NCBI GenBank assembly: GCA_945881865.1
Contig: CAMCVK010000002.1
Span: 186,001 to 250,000 of the forward strand
Source: Fimbriimonas ginsengisoli Gsoil 348
GTDB taxonomy: Bacteria > Armatimonadota > Fimbriimonadia > Fimbriimonadales > Fimbriimonadaceae
Direction: 5' to 3'
DNA: 64,000 nucleotides
The position numbers were made by a program, and so were the translations under genes. Numbering within the stretch: the first letter of the stretch is position 1; each line of letters begins with the position of its first letter. A model generated the notes under the pieces. The model was given only the letters and a program-made list of their open reading frames with translations. It did not search any database and was not told the origin of the DNA. Below, piece after piece: positions 16,622-24,751 of this stretch.

Positions 16622-18043
16622 TTACAAAACTTTCCGACTTGTTTCCAGGTCGCGCACAAACGGTTCCAACTTCTCGCGCACCATCTCGCGGTCGAACGTA
16701 ATTTCACCCTGAGCCGAATCTGGCGCTTCAAACAGAAGCTCCTGCAACAGTCGCTCCATTATCGTGTGCAACCGTCGTGCGCCGATGTTCTCCGTCTTTT
16801 CGTTCACCACGGCAGCGAGGTCGGCAATCTCCGAAAGCGCGCTGTCGGTAAACGAAACGTGAACGCCGTCGACCGCCAACAAGGCCGTGTACTGCTTGCT
16901 GAGGGCATTGCGCGGCTCGGAGAGAATGCGCTTGAAGTCAGACGCCACAAGGTCATCGAGCTGCACGCGGATGGGCAGGCGCCCTTGCAGCTCGGGGATG
17001 AGGTCGCTCGGCTTCGCCATGTGGAAGGCACCGGCGGCGATGAACAGGATATGGTCGGTTCGCACCGGTCCGAACTTCGTGGATACGGTCGAGCCTTCGA
17101 TGATTGGCAGGAGGTCGCGTTGCACGCCCTCGCGCGAAACGTCCGGACCCGAGCCCGACGACTTAATGGCGACCTTGTCGATTTCATCCAGAAAGATGAT
17201 TCCGGTCTGCTCGGCGCGGCGAATGGCCTCGCGCTGAATTGAGCTCCGATCGACCATCTTCTTGCTCTCTTCCTCGATCATCATCGGCAGGCCTTCGCGC
17301 AACGGTACTCGCCGCACGCTGCGGCGGGAGCCGAACGGTCCGCCCGGGGCGTTCGTATCGATGCCCATCTCTTCGATGCCCTGGTTCGAGAACACCTGCA
17401 CAAACGGGTTATTCGCTTCTTCGACTTCAATTTCGATCAGCTGATTGTCGAACTCGCCGGCCTGGATACTGACCCGAAGCTTCTCGTGCGCCGCCAAATA
17501 CTCTTCTTCCGTGATCGCCGGTGACGCTTCTTCTTCCGCGGGCTCGTCGTCCGGAAAAACCGGCAGGAACCGAAAGTCGCTGTACGGTGACGGGCCTTCA
17601 TAGAGCTGCTCCACCAGTCGATCCAAAGCGCGCTTCTCGGCTTCCGGCGTGATTTCGGCGTACATCTCGCGCTCGACCAACCGAACCGCGTTCGCCACCA
17701 GTTCGCGAATCATCGAGTCGACGTCTCGGCCCACATAGCCGACTTCGGTGAACTTCGTGGCTTCGACCTTCACGAACGGGGCTCGGGCTAACTGGGCCAG
17801 GCGGCGGGCGATTTCGGTTTTGCCCACGCCCGTGGGGCCGATCATGAGAATATTCTTCGGCATCACGTCTTCGCGATCTGCCTCGGGGAGCTGCTGCCGT
17901 CGGTATCGGTTTCGCAGGGCAACGGCAACCGCCTTTTTCGCGGCATTTTGGCCCACGATGTAAACGTCCAGGGCTTCCACGATTTCACGTGGGGTCAGGT
18001 CTTCGATCGGCAAGCTCACATCCTGCAAGGTACCTGCCTGCAC
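16622..18043 (-). CDS. hslU: HslU (ClpY) AAA+ unfoldase subunit
   Basis: 473 residues with LTPREIVEALDVYIVGQ, Walker A GPTGVGKT (69-76), the pore loop GYVG (102-105), a long I-domain (about 110-245), Walker B FLDEIDK (284-290) and GRLPIRVQLDDL (sensor region). It unfolds substrates for the HslV peptidase. The usual partner hslV is absent on both sides, and the C-terminal tail ETSRKVL is unlike the common DLSRFIL-type tail that docks into HslV. Start uncertain: GTG at 18043, or GTG at 18019 giving MSLPIEDLT, which matches typical HslU N-termini better. A terminator upstream means it needs its own promoter. Confidence 0.93.
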   Translation of the reverse strand: MQAGTLQDVSLPIEDLTPREIVEALDVYIVGQNAAKKAVAVALRNRYRRQQLPEADREDVMPKNILMIGPTGVGKTEIARRLAQLARAPFVKVEATKFTEVGYVGRDVDSMIRELVANAVRLVEREMYAEITPEAEKRALDRLVEQLYEGPSPYSDFRFLPVFPDDEPAEEEASPAITEEEYLAAHEKLRVSIQAGEFDNQLIEIEVEEANNPFVQVFSNQGIEEMGIDTNAPGGPFGSRRSVRRVPLREGLPMMIEEESKKMVDRSSIQREAIRRAEQTGIIFLDEIDKVAIKSSGSGPDVSREGVQRDLLPIIEGSTVSTKFGPVRTDHILFIAAGAFHMAKPSDLIPELQGRLPIRVQLDDLVASDFKRILSEPRNALSKQYTALLAVDGVHVSFTDSALSEIADLAAVVNEKTENIGARRLHTIMERLLQELLFEAPDSAQGEITFDREMVREKLEPFVRDLETSRKVL

Positions 18044-18090
18044 GAAAAATCACTGGATGGTGGGAGCATTTCGAGCCGTTTGGCAGGCAC

Positions 18091-18124
18091 AAAAAAGGGG
18101 CATCCGGCTTGCCAGATACCCCTT
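18091..18124 (-). terminator. Intrinsic terminator of the HAF-like gene
   Basis: On the minus strand a 14-bp stem (one G-T pair) starting AAGGGGTATC and ending GATGCCCCTT closes on a very short loop and runs into TTTTTT. It lies 15 nt after the HAF-like stop and separates that gene from hslU. Confidence 0.9.
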
Positions 18125-18138
18125 CGCGATCAGGAAAA

Positions 18139-19719
18139 TTACCGGACCGTGACGTTGACTGTGACCTTAGCCGCCTTGTAGGAGGAGGTCGCGGCGAAGT
18201 TCACTTCCACCTTGATGATGCTGCCTCGCTTCGCGCTGGCCGGAATCGAGACCGGCACCGTGTAGGTGCCGTTCGTTGCCGTCTTCACGACACCGTTACC
18301 GATGCCAATTTTGAGCCGAAGCGTTTGTCCAGCCAGAGGAAGGCCGCTGGCATCGTTGCGGAGGGTTCCGGTGACCGAAACTCGCGTTCCGGCCGCACCG
18401 GTTGCGCCGCGGGCCGTCAGGGTGACGGTGGCATGCTCGACATCTAGTGCCGACTTGGCGTAGCGGGTTCGGTTGTAGTTGCCCATCAGCTCCATCGATC
18501 CGCTCGGCATGGTGTCCGGAATCGTGAACGGAAGCTTGGCGTTGCCTCGCGAGTCCGTCTTTGCCGTTCCGACCAGCTTCGACTGGATCATGAACTTGAC
18601 TTCTTTGCCGGCGACCGCTCGGCCGTTCTCAAGCACCGAGGCCGTGAGGTTCACCTTCTGTCCGGGCTTGCCCTTGACTCGGGGAACGTTAAAGCCGCTG
18701 ACTCCCTCGCTCCAGACGCCGGCTACTGAGGCGCCGGTGTTCGGATCCGAAATGTAGCCGACAATCTTGCCGTCGTCGGTTGCCGCCGTCGGGATGCCGT
18801 AGCGGTACGGTGCGTCCATTTGGAGCGCCGTGGCAACGCCATTCTTCCAAACGGTCGGGATGATGCTGTTCTGGCCGACGTTCGAATCGAAGAATAAGCT
18901 GTAACCGATGACCGTGCCGCCCTCCGAGATGTTCATCGGGATCGTGGTGATCGAGTTCTCAAGCAGGCCGAGCTGCGTAATCGTGCCGTTCGGACTTGCC
19001 ACGAAGACGCCGCGGTTGTACTCCGGTTCCCGGTAGCCGAAGAAGAGCACCGAGCCATCGTTGCTGACCCTGCTCGCCTGGGTTTCGAGGAAACCGGTGA
19101 GGTTGAGCGGGTTCAACGTGCCGTTGGTCCAGCGAAGAACGGTCGAATCCGACCCGAACGCGACCTTGATGGTGCCTAGGATTTCGCCCGATTCGTTGAT
19201 GCTTCGGGCGGTGCCGTAGAGAATGTCTCCGACTTCGCCGAATGCAGGAGTATCCAGCACGGTCAGATTTCCGTTGATCCAGAGAGCGGGTCGGTTGTTC
19301 TCTCCGTCCTTCACGTCGCCAACGATCCACCCGTTTGCGTTGACGTCGGTGGCCTGACCGCCTTCGCCGAGCGTTGGAAGCTGGACCGGTTCGCCGTTAA
19401 CCCACACAATCGGGTTTCCGCCGACACCGAGGGTTCCGCCGACGATAATTCCGTTCGAGCTGATGGCTTGCGGGACGAGTGAATCGTAGATGCCCTCCGA
19501 GAGGCGAACGAGCGTTCCGTTCTCCCACTTCACGGGAAGGAGCCGGTAGGTGGCCGGTTCGACAACGGCGCCAATGATCGTGCCGCTGCTATTGATGTCG
19601 TTAGCGATGGCTCCGGCTCCGAGGTCCGGAAGCGGCTGGAACGCCGCCGATGCGATTGCCCCAACGGTCGCGAGAACCGCGAGGGCCGAGAGTTTAAGAA
19701 GGTGAAATGATGCTTTCAT
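18139..19719 (-). CDS. Secreted HAF-repeat-like beta-propeller protein with Ig-like C-terminus
   Basis: 526 residues with a clear signal peptide (LLKLSALAVLATVGAIASA). Repeats of about 45-50 residues follow, with motifs such as NDINSSGTIIGAV, AISSNGIIVGGT, DVNANGWIVGDV and SINESGEILG, each followed by W-x-NG. This is the HAF/extracellular-repeat pattern (about 30-345). The C-terminal 180 residues form Ig-like beta-sandwiches (KVNLTASVLENGRAVAGKEVKF, VSVTGTLRNDASGLPLAGQT). It is probably a surface or matrix protein with no enzymatic role. GGAAACC before the ATG is a weak Shine-Dalgarno. Confidence 0.78.
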   Translation of the reverse strand: MKASFHLLKLSALAVLATVGAIASAAFQPLPDLGAGAIANDINSSGTIIGAVVEPATYRLLPVKWENGTLVRLSEGIYDSLVPQAISSNGIIVGGTLGVGGNPIVWVNGEPVQLPTLGEGGQATDVNANGWIVGDVKDGENNRPALWINGNLTVLDTPAFGEVGDILYGTARSINESGEILGTIKVAFGSDSTVLRWTNGTLNPLNLTGFLETQASRVSNDGSVLFFGYREPEYNRGVFVASPNGTITQLGLLENSITTIPMNISEGGTVIGYSLFFDSNVGQNSIIPTVWKNGVATALQMDAPYRYGIPTAATDDGKIVGYISDPNTGASVAGVWSEGVSGFNVPRVKGKPGQKVNLTASVLENGRAVAGKEVKFMIQSKLVGTAKTDSRGNAKLPFTIPDTMPSGSMELMGNYNRTRYAKSALDVEHATVTLTARGATGAAGTRVSVTGTLRNDASGLPLAGQTLRLKIGIGNGVVKTATNGTYTVPVSIPASAKRGSIIKVEVNFAATSSYKAAKVTVNVTVR

Positions 19720-19736
19720 AACTGGTTTCCGATTTA

Positions 19737-19761
19737 AGCGCTTACGATAAGAGTAAACGCT
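19737..19761. promoter_or_regulatory. Operator-like imperfect inverted repeat upstream of the HAF-like gene
   Basis: AGCGCTTAC-N7-GTAAACGCT, 8 of 9 positions paired, centred about 30 nt upstream of the HAF-like start. Spacing and size fit a dimeric repressor site. The overlapping TAAGCGCTTA is itself a perfect palindrome. The regulator is unknown. Confidence 0.35.
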
Positions 19762-19801
19762 ACCGGGGACCCGTTAATCTCTAGCTCTCCGACGGGCAGC
19801 G

Positions 19802-19844
19802 GCCTAAGTTGGAACAAGAATGGGCTCGGAGTTCCAACTTAGGC
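19802..19844. repeat. Perfect 14-bp inverted repeat
   Basis: GCCTAAGTTGGAAC (19802-19815) and its exact reverse complement (19831-19844) are separated by 15 nt. It sits 7 bp past the end of the small minus-strand gene at 19852. It may be that gene's terminator hairpin, but no T-run follows on either strand. Confidence 0.7.
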
Positions 19845-19851
19845 GAGGTCT

Positions 19852-20112
19852 CTATCGCGCCCGCAAGTGGAAGTTTCCGAACATGTGGGTCGTCGCCACG
19901 CCGGGTGACGGATCGATCGCGATGGAGCGGATGGACGACGTGGGAAACAGGTGCAACACGCCGTCGATTTCGAACGGCAGCAACGTCGAGTTCATCATCT
20001 CGGAGGCCTTTGATGCGCCCACCAGTTGCTGAGTCGTATCAAGGCTGGTGGTCAGCTCTAGCTTTTCACCGCTGACAAAAGTGATCGTTACGTTAAGGAA
20101 TTCGGTCTGCAT
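19852..20112 (-). CDS. Small hypothetical protein
   Basis: 86 residues from the ATG at 20112, which has AGGA 9 nt upstream; a longer reading would overlap the divergent SUFU gene. The sequence alternates hydrophobic and polar residues (MQTEFLNVTITFVSGEKLEL) and looks like a small beta-barrel, with LPFEIDGVLHLFPTSSIRSIAI in the middle. No family is recognised. It is divergent from the tandem SUFU genes and followed by the perfect inverted repeat at 19802-19844. Confidence 0.55.
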   Translation of the reverse strand: MQTEFLNVTITFVSGEKLELTTSLDTTQQLVGASKASEMMNSTLLPFEIDGVLHLFPTSSIRSIAIDPSPGVATTHMFGNFHLRAR

Positions 20113-20192
20113 TTCAAGCGTTCCTACTCCCAAATTGCGGAAAATTTCCACTTCTATGAATCCAAATAGGATCAGAACGCATCTAAATACTG

Positions 20193-20900
20193 ATGGCAGA
20201 AGAGACCAGCTTCCCATTCGACGATGAAGGCGATGGGCTTCGAGAACCGCAATTCCCGGGTATCCACCTGGAAGCGATCAGCGAACATCTGGATGAGTTC
20301 CTAGATGGCGAGAAAGTCGACTATCACGAAATCATCTCCGACATTGTCCATGTCGACATCCTTCACGTGAAGCCGTCCGAGCGGTTTCCTTTCCACACCC
20401 TGGTGACGAGCGGGATGAGCGAGCTACCGATGAACGCGCCGGAATCGGCCCAATCTTTCCGCCGCGCCGAGCTGGTCATGCACCTTCCGTCCGAGTGGCC
20501 GTTTTCAACGGAGGCCTTTGAAGACCCGAACCACTATTGGCCGATACGATGGCTGAAGACCCTCGCCCGCTATCCACACGAAAACGAAACGTTCCTCGCC
20601 GGTGGCCACACCATTGCGAGCGGAAGCCCCGGCGAAACTCTGGAGAACACGCCGTTCAACGGCTTTATCCTGTGGCCGCCGAACTATTTGCCGGAGGACT
20701 TTTTCGCACTGGAGCTTGAAGACGACAGCCTGATTGCGTTTTGGCAGGTGATCCCGATCTACCAAGATGAGATGGAACTCGTCCGAAAGAAGCGAGGGGA
20801 CGCCCTGATGGACCAGCTTGTCCTGGCGGGCGGTGCCGGTCCGGTGAACATTCACCGCCCGAGTTGCCTCGCAAAGCGCAAGCGATTCGGCTTCTTCTAA
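20193..20900 (+). CDS. Suppressor of fused (SUFU) domain protein, copy 1
   Basis: 235 residues matching the bacterial SUFU domain: HVDILHVKPSERFPFHTLVTSGMSELPMN (about 50-80), RRAELVMHLPSEW, WPIRWLKTLARYPHE, GHTI, NTPFNGFILWPP and the FWQVIPIYQDEMELVRKKRGD block near the C-terminus. Family knowledge: bacterial SUFU proteins often act as immunity proteins to polymorphic toxins. Here no toxin gene is adjacent. It is followed 34 nt later by a second copy, and the two share the C-terminal ending KRKRFG-F. The N-terminus is acidic and probably flexible. Confidence 0.88.
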   Translation: MAEETSFPFDDEGDGLREPQFPGIHLEAISEHLDEFLDGEKVDYHEIISDIVHVDILHVKPSERFPFHTLVTSGMSELPMNAPESAQSFRRAELVMHLPSEWPFSTEAFEDPNHYWPIRWLKTLARYPHENETFLAGGHTIASGSPGETLENTPFNGFILWPPNYLPEDFFALELEDDSLIAFWQVIPIYQDEMELVRKKRGDALMDQLVLAGGAGPVNIHRPSCLAKRKRFGFF

Positions 20901-20934
20901 GAGATCTGCCTACGTTCGTAGTGGAACCAAGCCT

Positions 20935-21639
20935 ATGCCGAATGACTTTCCTTTTCCACCGGATGATGAAGAAGTAGAGCTAAGGGAGCCGGTGAATCCG
21001 GCGATTCATTTGGAGGCGATTTCGGCCCATCTGGATCGCTATCTCGGCGGGGAGCGACTCGACTTCCACGAGCGGCAATCCGACCTGGTGCATCTAGACG
21101 TGTTGCATGTGGCCTCCACGCCGCAGGTCCCGTTCCAAACTCTTGCGACTAGCGGCATGAGCGAAATGCCCATGAACGTGCCCGAAGGCTTCGAGCCATT
21201 TCGGCTGGCCGAACTGGTCATGATCCTGCCTTCCGAATGGCCGGTCTCTTACGAGGCGTTTCACGACCCTAAGCTCCGCTGGCCTTTGGAATGGCTCGCG
21301 ATTCTCGCGCGGATTCCTCACGAGAAAGAATCCTACTTTTTCGAGGGCCACACGATCCATAGCTTCGACAGGCAGCCGATCGAAAACACGCCATTTACCG
21401 GATTTATCATCGCCTTGCCGCTCGACCACCCGGAGGGATTTCCCGTGCTGCGACTAGCCGATGGCCGGCCGATCAACTTCTGGCAAGTCGTGCCGGTCTT
21501 GCCGGACGAGATGGCCTACAAGCTAAAGCATGGATCGGACGAGTTGCTCGACATGCTGGGCGACTCCGGGGCTTGCGGCCCGATCGACATTCACCGCAAG
21601 AGTTGCCTCCCGAAGCGCAAGCGCTTCGGGATTTTCTGA
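20935..21639 (+). CDS. Suppressor of fused (SUFU) domain protein, copy 2
   Basis: 234 residues, clearly paralogous to the preceding gene over its full length (VHLDVLHVASTPQVPFQTLATSGMSEMPMN, AELVMILPSEWPVS, WPLEWLAILARIPHE, ENTPFTGFI, FWQVVPVLPDEM). Copies differ at about half of their positions by eye, so the duplication is old. The same reasoning about immunity applies. The gap to copy 1 is 34 nt, so they are probably one transcript. It converges on the pseudopilin gene at 21650. Confidence 0.88.
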   Translation: MPNDFPFPPDDEEVELREPVNPAIHLEAISAHLDRYLGGERLDFHERQSDLVHLDVLHVASTPQVPFQTLATSGMSEMPMNVPEGFEPFRLAELVMILPSEWPVSYEAFHDPKLRWPLEWLAILARIPHEKESYFFEGHTIHSFDRQPIENTPFTGFIIALPLDHPEGFPVLRLADGRPINFWQVVPVLPDEMAYKLKHGSDELLDMLGDSGACGPIDIHRKSCLPKRKRFGIF

Positions 21640-21649
21640 TCCACTCCGC

Positions 21650-22543
21650 TTACTTCGGCGGGTTGGCGAGCGGGTACCGAACCACGTGGTCCGGGTACTG
21701 GTCCAGCCGCGCGCGGCCCCAGCTTGCGAACTTCGCGTGAGTGTCGGCATAGACATAGTTCGCGCCGTTGCCGTGCCGGTCGTACTTGATCCAGCCTTCG
21801 TTCGGTCGGCTGCCGGAGCCCCATCGAACCAACGCGGCCTCGCCCGACCACGTGTCGTAGTCGTCCTGCGGAATGTAGTGGAAGTCGCTTTCTTTATCCA
21901 GAAAGCCCTCGGAGTTGCGCGGCGAGAACATGATGATGTTCGGGTCCGGCAGGCTCGTCAAAACGCTCTCGGTCGCGAAACCAGAAAGGACGCCCTCAAC
22001 GGCGTAGCGGCACGACTTGTGGGTAAAAATCGAGTTGAGCAAGTAGCTCCACATGTTCCAGCCGTTCTGCTCGGCAAGGCACTGCTCGCTTCTAGAATTC
22101 GCCTCACACTCGGTGCCGATCTCCTCGATCCCGCCGTTGTAGTCGTTAATGTTCGTCGAAAGGAACTGCGAACGCGGGGCCGTGTCGGACGGCGAGAACA
22201 GGATTTCGCGCGACTTGAGATACGGCTGGAAGAAGATGGCCCAGGGCTTCTCGGCCTGGCTGTTGCCAAATCCGCCGCCAACGCACTCCGCTTCCGTCGC
22301 CGGAAGGTTCAACGTGAGGGAGCCGTCGTCCAGCACCCAGTCTTCGTGGTGACGGTAGAGGGCACCGTCGTTGTCGTTCAGGTAAAGACCCGTAGAAACG
22401 CCGAGCTGCTTCATGTTGCTCAGGTCGGCCGTCTTTTTCGCGGCGGCCTTTGCTTGAGCGAACATGGGGAAAAGGATCGCCGCCAGAATGGCAATGATCG
22501 CGATAACAACGAGGAGCTCGATAAGGGTAAATGCTCGTTTCAT
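21650..22543 (-). CDS. Prepilin-type N-terminal cleavage/methylation protein (type II pseudopilin-like)
   Basis: 297 residues beginning [20 protein letters not shown]. The short basic leader, the Phe after the cleavage site and Glu at +5 define a prepilin-peptidase substrate. After the hydrophobic helix it continues AAAKKTADLSNMKQLG, then a beta-rich globular domain. This DUF1559-like type is highly expanded in Armatimonadota and Planctomycetota. Function is unknown; a surface or secretion-linked role is assumed. GAGAG upstream is the Shine-Dalgarno. It lies 18 nt after the NTF2-like gene, so it may be the last gene of the CbiMQO operon. Confidence 0.92.
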   Translation of the reverse strand: MKRAFTLIELLVVIAIIAILAAILFPMFAQAKAAAKKTADLSNMKQLGVSTGLYLNDNDGALYRHHEDWVLDDGSLTLNLPATEAECVGGGFGNSQAEKPWAIFFQPYLKSREILFSPSDTAPRSQFLSTNINDYNGGIEEIGTECEANSRSEQCLAEQNGWNMWSYLLNSIFTHKSCRYAVEGVLSGFATESVLTSLPDPNIIMFSPRNSEGFLDKESDFHYIPQDDYDTWSGEAALVRWGSGSRPNEGWIKYDRHGNGANYVYADTHAKFASWGRARLDQYPDHVVRYPLANPPK

Positions 22544-22561
22544 AGGATTGCTCTCTTTTGT

Positions 22562-23023
22562 TTAAGCTTTTTCGGTTCTTGTGATCTCTTTCTGGGTGAC
22601 CGTGGATCGAAGCCTCCACTTGCCGCCCATCAAAACCCAGGTGTCGAGATAGCGGTGGATGTGTACGATGCTCACCCGCGATTTGGTGATGGGATCGACG
22701 GTCGCTTTCCGCGACGTCTCGTCGGAGGTCACCCGGGCCGTCTTTCCGCTCACGGTCAGGTTCAAGATCTTCGTCTCGTAGGCGTCGACCGGCTTGTTCT
22801 CCTTCTTCCGCTTTCGCAGGCTGGCTCCGTACGCCTTTAAGGGGATGACGGCACCGCTGTACGGCTTCAAGGTGTAGTCGGGGGTCAGAATCGCGAGAAT
22901 CGTCTCGACGTCGTTGGTCTTGGCGGCTTTGCCCCAACGGTTGTACTGCCGCTGGATTTGGGCCCGAACCGTTTCGGCCGGCTGCAAAACGACGATGGCG
23001 GAAATGAGGGTAGCCAGGATCAT
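22562..23023 (-). CDS. Secreted NTF2/SnoaL-like protein
   Basis: 153 residues with a hydrophobic N-terminus (MILATLISAIVVLQPA). An NTF2-like fold follows: helix QIQRQYNRWGKAAKTNDVETILAIL and TPDYTLKPYSG, then strands ending SIVHIHRYLDTWVLMGGKWRL. These proteins often bind small ligands in a cone-shaped pocket. It overlaps cbiO by 4 bp (23020-23023), so it is coupled to the metal transporter, but a link to metal is not evident from residues. Confidence 0.75.
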   Translation of the reverse strand: MILATLISAIVVLQPAETVRAQIQRQYNRWGKAAKTNDVETILAILTPDYTLKPYSGAVIPLKAYGASLRKRKKENKPVDAYETKILNLTVSGKTARVTSDETSRKATVDPITKSRVSIVHIHRYLDTWVLMGGKWRLRSTVTQKEITRTEKA

Positions 23024-23772
23024 ACGGTTGCCTCTTCAAGCGCGGTCAAGTTCGCCCGGCGCAGGCGGCCCAAGTCTCGGAGTACGTCGACCGAGGCGGC
23101 GTCGGCGATCAGATGATGGGTCTCGTCGAGCACCCACGTGCGGTCTGATACCTGCGGAACGAGATCCAGCGTGTGGGTGGCGAGAATCGTTGTCTTTCCG
23201 GATGCACTCAGAATCTGAAGCGTCTTCAGAAGCCAGCTCTGTGAGCGGGGATCGAGACCCAAGAACGGTTCGTCCATTAGAATCACGTCCGGATTCATGC
23301 TGAGAACCGACGCCATGGCCACCTTTCGCTTCTCGCCGCCGCTGAGGCGGAAAGGTGGTCGTTCGGCAAGATGCTGGATTCCCAGCATCCGCATGATGTC
23401 CGTCGTGCGCTCGCGGACCTCGGGTTCGCGCAGACCCATTTGGCGCGGGCCGAATTCGATCTCCTCTTGCACCGTCGCGTTGAATAGCTGGGCATCCGCG
23501 TTCTGAAAGACGAAACCAACCCGCGTGCGGAAGTCCGTTCGTAAGGATGCATCGCGAAGTGACTTTTCGGATAGGTCGGTCCCATCCCAGCGAATGCTGC
23601 CACCGGTCGGAAATTCGAGCCCGGCCAGAATCCGGAGCAGGGTGGATTTGCCGCTGCCGTTCGCCCCTAGGATCACTAGCCGGTCGCCGGCGGCGATGCT
23701 GGCGTCGATGCCGTTCAGAGCCGGGGTTCCGTCCTCGTAGTGGAAGGCGACGTCGCGCAGCTCAAAAAGCAT
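23020..23772 (-). CDS. cbiO: Energy-coupling factor ABC transporter ATPase (Co/Ni type)
   Basis: 250 residues with Walker A GANGSGKST (36-44), Q-loop FQNADAQLF, signature LSGGEKRKVAMA, Walker B VILMDEPFLGLDP and the switch His in LATHTLD. FQNADAQLF with GPRQMGL is the CbiO/EcfA pattern. It powers uptake with the EcfT-type protein encoded upstream and the CbiM-type component. Overlap with cbiQ is 11 bp. Only one ATPase gene is present, as in dedicated Co/Ni ECF systems. Confidence 0.95.
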   Translation of the reverse strand: MLFELRDVAFHYEDGTPALNGIDASIAAGDRLVILGANGSGKSTLLRILAGLEFPTGGSIRWDGTDLSEKSLRDASLRTDFRTRVGFVFQNADAQLFNATVQEEIEFGPRQMGLREPEVRERTTDIMRMLGIQHLAERPPFRLSGGEKRKVAMASVLSMNPDVILMDEPFLGLDPRSQSWLLKTLQILSASGKTTILATHTLDLVPQVSDRTWVLDETHHLIADAASVDVLRDLGRLRRANLTALEEATV

Positions 23773-24688
23773 GGGTCACCCCGCTAGCAATGGAGAGCAC
23801 CAAAAACGTTAAGCAGACCGCCAAAACCACGAAATCGGTCTTCGACCAGCCGGGATTACGGAGGAGCACGGACTTCGCCATGCCGCCCCGGGCTTCAATC
23901 GCCATCTGGACTTCGTGCGCGGTGGTCGCGCTTTTTGCAAAAAGAATCGCCGACCCCGCGCCGGCATAGGCACGACTTCCCTGTGCACGATAGCCAGAAA
24001 TCTGACGGGCTTCGCGGGCTTGGGTCATATCGCCAAGAGTTTCGAGCAGGATAAAGAGGAATCGGTACGTCATTTGCGCCATCGTGATAAAGATTTCGGG
24101 AACGCCAAGCCGCGCCAGCGAACCCAAAATGTCGTTCCAGCGGGTGGTGGATTGCCAAACCGAGGCGATGAGGATCGCGGTTGCGAGCCGAGCCAGAAGA
24201 CAGCCACCTCGCTCCAATCCCGGCCAGGTGACCGCAATCTCGCCAAGTCGCGCAGCTTCAATGCCCGGCGTCACCCAGGCCGTCGCAACCGGGATCGCCA
24301 AAACAAGGCCAAAGAATGCGGCGCTGCCCACAACCCGGCTCAAAAGGCTGATCAGTGGCATTCGGGCGGAGAGAGCCGAGACCAAGCCCAGCCCCGCGAC
24401 GGCGGCCAAGACTTCCGGTGACCGAACAACACTGGCCGCCACCAGAAGACTAAGAAAAGAGATCGCTTTGGCGACCGGGTTCATTTGCGATACGCCGTGT
24501 CTCGCCCGGGCGACGGATTCAAACGCGATGGTTCTTGCGTAGGTCCGTCGAATCTTTGCCACGGTCTGGTTAAGCCAGCGTGAAGGAGCTCGGCCGGAGG
24601 CGACGACTGGATTCGGAGTTCTCATCCAATCGGGAACGGCAAGGCTTGGCGCCAAAGGCATTTGGCTCTGCCTCGCAGGCGACTTCAC
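23762..24688 (-). CDS. cbiQ: Energy-coupling factor transporter transmembrane protein (CbiQ/EcfT)
   Basis: 308 residues with several membrane segments. The two short Ala-Arg-Gly-type coupling motifs that contact the ATPases appear as REARQISGYRAQG and IEARGGMAKS. The first 60 residues are an unusual hydrophilic, Arg-rich extension, so the real start may be downstream near MNPVAKAISFLSLL. The annotated GTG start lies 63 nt after the cbiM stop. It should transmit ATP hydrolysis to the substrate-binding CbiM-type protein. Confidence 0.9.
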   Translation of the reverse strand: MKSPARQSQMPLAPSLAVPDWMRTPNPVVASGRAPSRWLNQTVAKIRRTYARTIAFESVARARHGVSQMNPVAKAISFLSLLVAASVVRSPEVLAAVAGLGLVSALSARMPLISLLSRVVGSAAFFGLVLAIPVATAWVTPGIEAARLGEIAVTWPGLERGGCLLARLATAILIASVWQSTTRWNDILGSLARLGVPEIFITMAQMTYRFLFILLETLGDMTQAREARQISGYRAQGSRAYAGAGSAILFAKSATTAHEVQMAIEARGGMAKSVLLRNPGWSKTDFVVLAVCLTFLVLSIASGVTHAF

Positions 24689-24751
24689 TTGCCGGAGCGC
24701 AACTCGGAGCGCCGAGCCGACGATGGTCGCCCCGACCGCCGCACTAAAAAT

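Noticed and set aside
21530-22840. 436-codon open frame on the plus strand
   Set aside because: It spans the end of a SUFU gene, the pseudopilin gene and the NTF2-like gene in antisense; no domain and Val/Arg-rich bias.
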